Assembly: GCA_937982505.1 (NCBI GenBank)
Contig: CALJLV010000216.1
Coordinates: forward strand, 1 to 7,503
DNA: 7,503 nucleotides
Direction of reading: 5' to 3'
From: an uncultured Desulfobacteraceae bacterium
GTDB taxonomy: Bacteria > Desulfobacterota > Desulfobacteria > Desulfobacterales > UBA2174
The position numbers and the translations under genes are program-made. The stretch's first letter is position 1. Every line of letters starts with the position of its first letter. The notes under the pieces are model-generated. The model made no database searches and was not told where the DNA came from. It saw nothing but the letters and a program-made list of their open reading frames with translations. This document shows positions 4,912 to 7,503 of this stretch, one piece after another.

Positions 4912-6297
4912 TCAATCGATGCGGTAAAGGCGCATCTTGCTGAGCAGGGAAGGATGGCTGATTTCGAGCAGACGAGCAGCCTGGGTGCGATTGCCCGCCG
5001 TAGCGGCCAGTGCGCGAACGATCATTTTGCGCTCCAGCCGCCCCCGGGCCGCCTTCAAGGAAAATCCGGCCATCTCCGGCCTGTCTTCCCCGGCGGCGCC
5101 CCCTTTGCCCCTGGTAAAGTTCAGTTCCGGCGGCAGGTCCGCCACGGTCAGCTCAGCACCTTCGGCCAGCACCATGGCACGCTCGACGACGTTTTCCAGC
5201 TCGCGCACATTGCCGGGCCAGCCATGAGCCAGCAGGCGCTTCATGGCTTCGGGTGTAACACCCGTGATCCCACGACCGAGGCGCTGGTTGAAGCGGCGAA
5301 TGAAATGGCGACATAGAAGCGGGACATCCGAAATCCGATCCCTCAGGGGCGGCAGGTGGATCGGCAGCACATTGAGGCGAAAAAAAAGGTCCGACCGGAA
5401 GCGCCCCAGGCGCACCTCTGTTTCCAGATCCTTTGCAGTGGCGGTCAGGATCCTGGCATCAACCCTTTGCGGTTGCAGAGCCCCCACCGGCCGCACCTCG
5501 CCCTCCTGCAAAACCCGCAGCAGGTTGACCTGGAGGTTCAGGGGCAGTTCGCCGATTTCATCCAGAAAAAGAGTCCCGCCGGCAGCCTTCTGAAACAGGC
5601 CGGATTTGTGTCGATCAGCACCGGTAAAGGCACCTTTGCGATAGCCGAACAATTCGCTTTCAAGCAGGTTTTCGGGAATCCCGCCGCAGTTGACTGTCAC
5701 CATCGGCCCTCTGCGGCGGGCCCCGGTGTGGTGGATTGCCTGGGCGATCAACTCCTTGCCGGTGCCGCTCTCCCCGCTGATCAAGACCGTGGTGTCGTAG
5801 TGCGACGCCTTCTCGGCCAAATCGAAAACCGCCTGCATGGCCGGGCTGCTGGCCACCAGGCGTCCGTAGCGATACTCGCCTTCGATCTCACGGATGGTCT
5901 GCTTCAAGCGCCGGTTTTCGGTCCGCAGCCGCTCCCGCTCCTCTGCCTTCTTGAGGGTCAGGTAGACTTCGTCGGTCTTGAAGGGTTTGGCGATATAGTC
6001 GTAGGCCCCCCGCTTCATGGCCGCCAAAGCAGTATCCACCGTACCGAAGGCAGACATCATAATGACCGTGCTGTGTTCGGTCAGGTCTCCGGCGGCCTCC
6101 AGAAAGTCCATACCGTCCATTCCCGGCATCTTGATGTCGCAAAGCACCACGTCGTAGTGCTGTTGAGCGGTTTTGGCCAGGGCATCCCGGCCGTCGACGG
6201 CGCTGTCCACCGTGTAGCCTGATCGGCTCAGAAGCATCGACAGCATATGTCGCATATTGGCTTCGTCGTCGACGATGAGCAGTCTCTTGCTGTTCAT
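4912..6297 (-). CDS. NtrC/AtoC-family sigma-54-dependent response regulator
   Basis: This 461-residue two-component regulator, when phosphorylated, assembles into a ring whose ATPase remodels sigma-54 RNA polymerase at -24/-12 promoters. The receiver domain (about 1-120) has Asp10-Asp11, phosphoacceptor Asp54, Ser82 and Lys104. A linker coiled coil (about 115-140) leads to the AAA+ domain with Walker A GESGTGKE (175-182), the sigma-54-contacting GAFTGA loop (222-227) and Walker B GGTLFLDEIGELP (240-252). The C-terminus is a Fis-type helix-turn-helix (about 431-461, GNRTQAARLL). All key residues are intact and the length is typical. The ATG at 6295-6297 has AAGGA 7 nt upstream. It lies 36 nt after the kinase gene and is presumably its partner. 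The exact ortholog (AtoC, ZraR or HydG type) cannot be told from sequence alone. Confidence 0.96.
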   Translation of the reverse strand: MNSKRLLIVDDEANMRHMLSMLLSRSGYTVDSAVDGRDALAKTAQQHYDVVLCDIKMPGMDGMDFLEAAGDLTEHSTVIMMSAFGTVDTALAAMKRGAYDYIAKPFKTDEVYLTLKKAEERERLRTENRRLKQTIREIEGEYRYGRLVASSPAMQAVFDLAEKASHYDTTVLISGESGTGKELIAQAIHHTGARRRGPMVTVNCGGIPENLLESELFGYRKGAFTGADRHKSGLFQKAAGGTLFLDEIGELPLNLQVNLLRVLQEGEVRPVGALQPQRVDARILTATAKDLETEVRLGRFRSDLFFRLNVLPIHLPPLRDRISDVPLLCRHFIRRFNQRLGRGITGVTPEAMKRLLAHGWPGNVRELENVVERAMVLAEGAELTVADLPPELNFTRGKGGAAGEDRPEMAGFSLKAARGRLERKMIVRALAATAGNRTQAARLLEISHPSLLSKMRLYRID

Positions 6298-6333
6298 GCG
6301 GCCATCCTTGCCCCCCGGCGCCTTGAAAAGGCC

Positions 6334-7503
6334 TCAGGCCAGAGGCAGTTCGATCTGCATCTGGGTGCCCACCCCCTCCCGGCTGCGTACAGACATCTTT
6401 CCGCCGAACGCCTCGACAATCATATAGCTGACGGCCAAGCCGAGGCCGGTTCCCTGGCCGGGTTCCTTGGTGGTGAAAAAAGGGTCGAAAATCGACGCCA
6501 GATGCTTCTCGGCGATCCCCCCTCCGTTGTCTTCGAACCCGATGTGGATCTGGCCGCATTGGGTTTGGGTGCGGATGGTCAACTCTCCTTGCGCGCCCCC
6601 GTTGCGGGTCCGAATGGCATCCGCCGCATTGATCATCAGATTGAGAAACACCTGGCGCAACCGGTCCCCATGGCCGCGCACGCCGTCTCGGTCGGCGCGC
6701 AACACGGTGTGCAGCGCAATGCCGGCCGCGAACGGCTGATAGGCAAACACCTGGACCGTATCCTGAATCAGTTCATGCACGCTGACGATTTGTTCGTCCC
6801 TGGACCCCGGTCGGGCAAGGTCGAGCAATTGTCGCAAAATGCGGCCGATGCGCTCGACCTCGTCCACGGCGCGGTGCCCCACCTCTCTGCGCTCCGCCGC
6901 ACTGATACCGTCTTGCTGCAGGAGGTCGAGGTAGCCGGCCACAATCCCCAAGGGGTTGCCGATCTCGTGGGCCAGACCGGCCGACAGCCGGCCCACGGCC
7001 GCCAGCTTTTCCGCCTGAAGCATTTCTTGCTGCGCCTGGCGCAGCTCGCGGTTGGCCGTTTCCAGCCGGGAGACAGCACTGGCCAAGGCTTGACGGTCGG
7101 CCTTGATCCGACCGTAGATCCGGTTCAAGGATCGAGACAGCAGGGTATAATCATCGGTTTCGGGCGCATCATGGAAAAGCAGCGCGCCGTTGTCCCGATC
7201 GTCGAACGCTTCGGCACGCCGCCGCAGTCGCTGCAGCGGTTTGGCGGTGATGCGACCCAAAACCAAGAGGCCGATGAGCTCCAGGAGAATCCAATTGACC
7301 GCCATATAGCCGAGCATCCCGGCTTGAAGCCCCCGCAGCAGCACATAGACGGATTCCAGAGACCAGACACCGGCGGCCCCTTTGCCGTCTTTTACCAGCG
7401 CCAGTGCCACCCGCTGAGGTTGGGGGCCCAGGACCCCCCACCCGCGGTCGTAGTAGACGATCGCTTCAGACTTTTGCTGCAGTGCTTCTTGCAGCTTGAC
7501 CAA
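6334..7503 (-). CDS. Sensor histidine kinase, partial (5' end beyond window)
   Basis: This is a membrane-bound two-component kinase that phosphorylates the response regulator encoded next. The visible 389 residues are open to the window edge, so the true start, first transmembrane helix and most of the sensor region are missing; the TTG at 7503 is not claimed as a start. In order: the end of an extracytoplasmic sensor segment (to about 58), a transmembrane helix (about 61-83, GMLGYMAVNWILLELIGLLVLG), a HAMP-like linker (about 84-135), a coiled coil (about 135-165), a HisKA dimerisation domain with phosphorylatable His179 in GLAHEIGNP, and HATPase_c with N box Asn292 (LNLMINAADAI), G1 DNGGGI (325-330), F box IFDPFF (338-343) and G2 GTGLGL (351-356). 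The catalytic core is complete. The ligand cannot be inferred from the visible sensor part. The gene ends 36 nt before the regulator gene. Confidence 0.94.
   Translation of the reverse strand: MVKLQEALQQKSEAIVYYDRGWGVLGPQPQRVALALVKDGKGAAGVWSLESVYVLLRGLQAGMLGYMAVNWILLELIGLLVLGRITAKPLQRLRRRAEAFDDRDNGALLFHDAPETDDYTLLSRSLNRIYGRIKADRQALASAVSRLETANRELRQAQQEMLQAEKLAAVGRLSAGLAHEIGNPLGIVAGYLDLLQQDGISAAERREVGHRAVDEVERIGRILRQLLDLARPGSRDEQIVSVHELIQDTVQVFAYQPFAAGIALHTVLRADRDGVRGHGDRLRQVFLNLMINAADAIRTRNGGAQGELTIRTQTQCGQIHIGFEDNGGGIAEKHLASIFDPFFTTKEPGQGTGLGLAVSYMIVEAFGGKMSVRSREGVGTQMQIELPLA

Noticed and set aside
4399..6222. Long plus-strand open frames opposite the GH13 and response-regulator genes
   Set aside because: The minus-strand frames carry complete, ordered catalytic motifs of known families; the plus-strand translations are low-complexity and motif-free.
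6320..6332. GCCTT-GAA-AAGGC hairpin between kinase and regulator genes
   Set aside because: The stem is only 5 bp, there is no U-run after it on the transcribed strand, and the genes are 36 nt apart, so a terminator is unlikely.

Overview
The window looks like the end of an assembled contig from a Gram-negative bacterium with a fairly GC-rich chromosome. The mix of an NtrC-class two-component pair, a ParA-type ATPase with a ribbon-helix-helix partner, a CCA-encoded tRNA-Thr(CGU) and a GH13_18-type phosphorylase suggests a deltaproteobacterial relative (Desulfobacterota). That placement is inferred from gene content and protein flavour only. Bases 1-46 are not biological: they match the 3' part of the standard Illumina P5/TruSeq universal adapter, so the true genomic sequence starts at about base 47.

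Layout. (1) 47-1044, minus strand: the N-terminal third of the transcription-repair coupling factor Mfd, cut off by the contig end. (2) 1045-1320: a 276-nt divergent intergenic region with one compact GC-rich dyad and only a weak promoter candidate. (3) 1321-2389, plus strand: a two-gene, overlapping ParA / ribbon-helix-helix cassette resembling ParF-ParG partition modules. (4) 2390-2765: a possible terminator, a good promoter with a dyad around its -35 box, a complete tRNA-Thr(CGU), and a GC-rich hairpin behind the tRNA. (5) 2766-3089, plus strand: a small protein of unknown function with a tyrosine-rich tail. (6) 7503-3124, minus strand: histidine kinase (5'-truncated at the window edge), NtrC-family sigma-54-dependent response regulator, and a cytoplasmic GH13_18 sugar phosphorylase, in that transcriptional order.

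How the genes may work together. The kinase and regulator are 36 nt apart in the same direction and form a cognate pair. The regulator has a complete receiver domain, GAFTGA loop and Fis-type helix-turn-helix. The 84-nt gap between the regulator and the GH13 gene contains a GG-N10-GC element resembling a -24/-12 sigma-54 promoter, next to a perfect 6+6 dyad. This suggests, without proving it, that the two-component system controls a phosphorylase acting on a glucoside such as glucosylglycerate or sucrose. The ParA/RHH pair looks like a self-contained partition or positioning module. Nothing in the window (integrase, transposase, repeated tRNA 3' end) shows that it lies on a mobile element. I see no CRISPR array, insertion sequence or obvious novel defence system.
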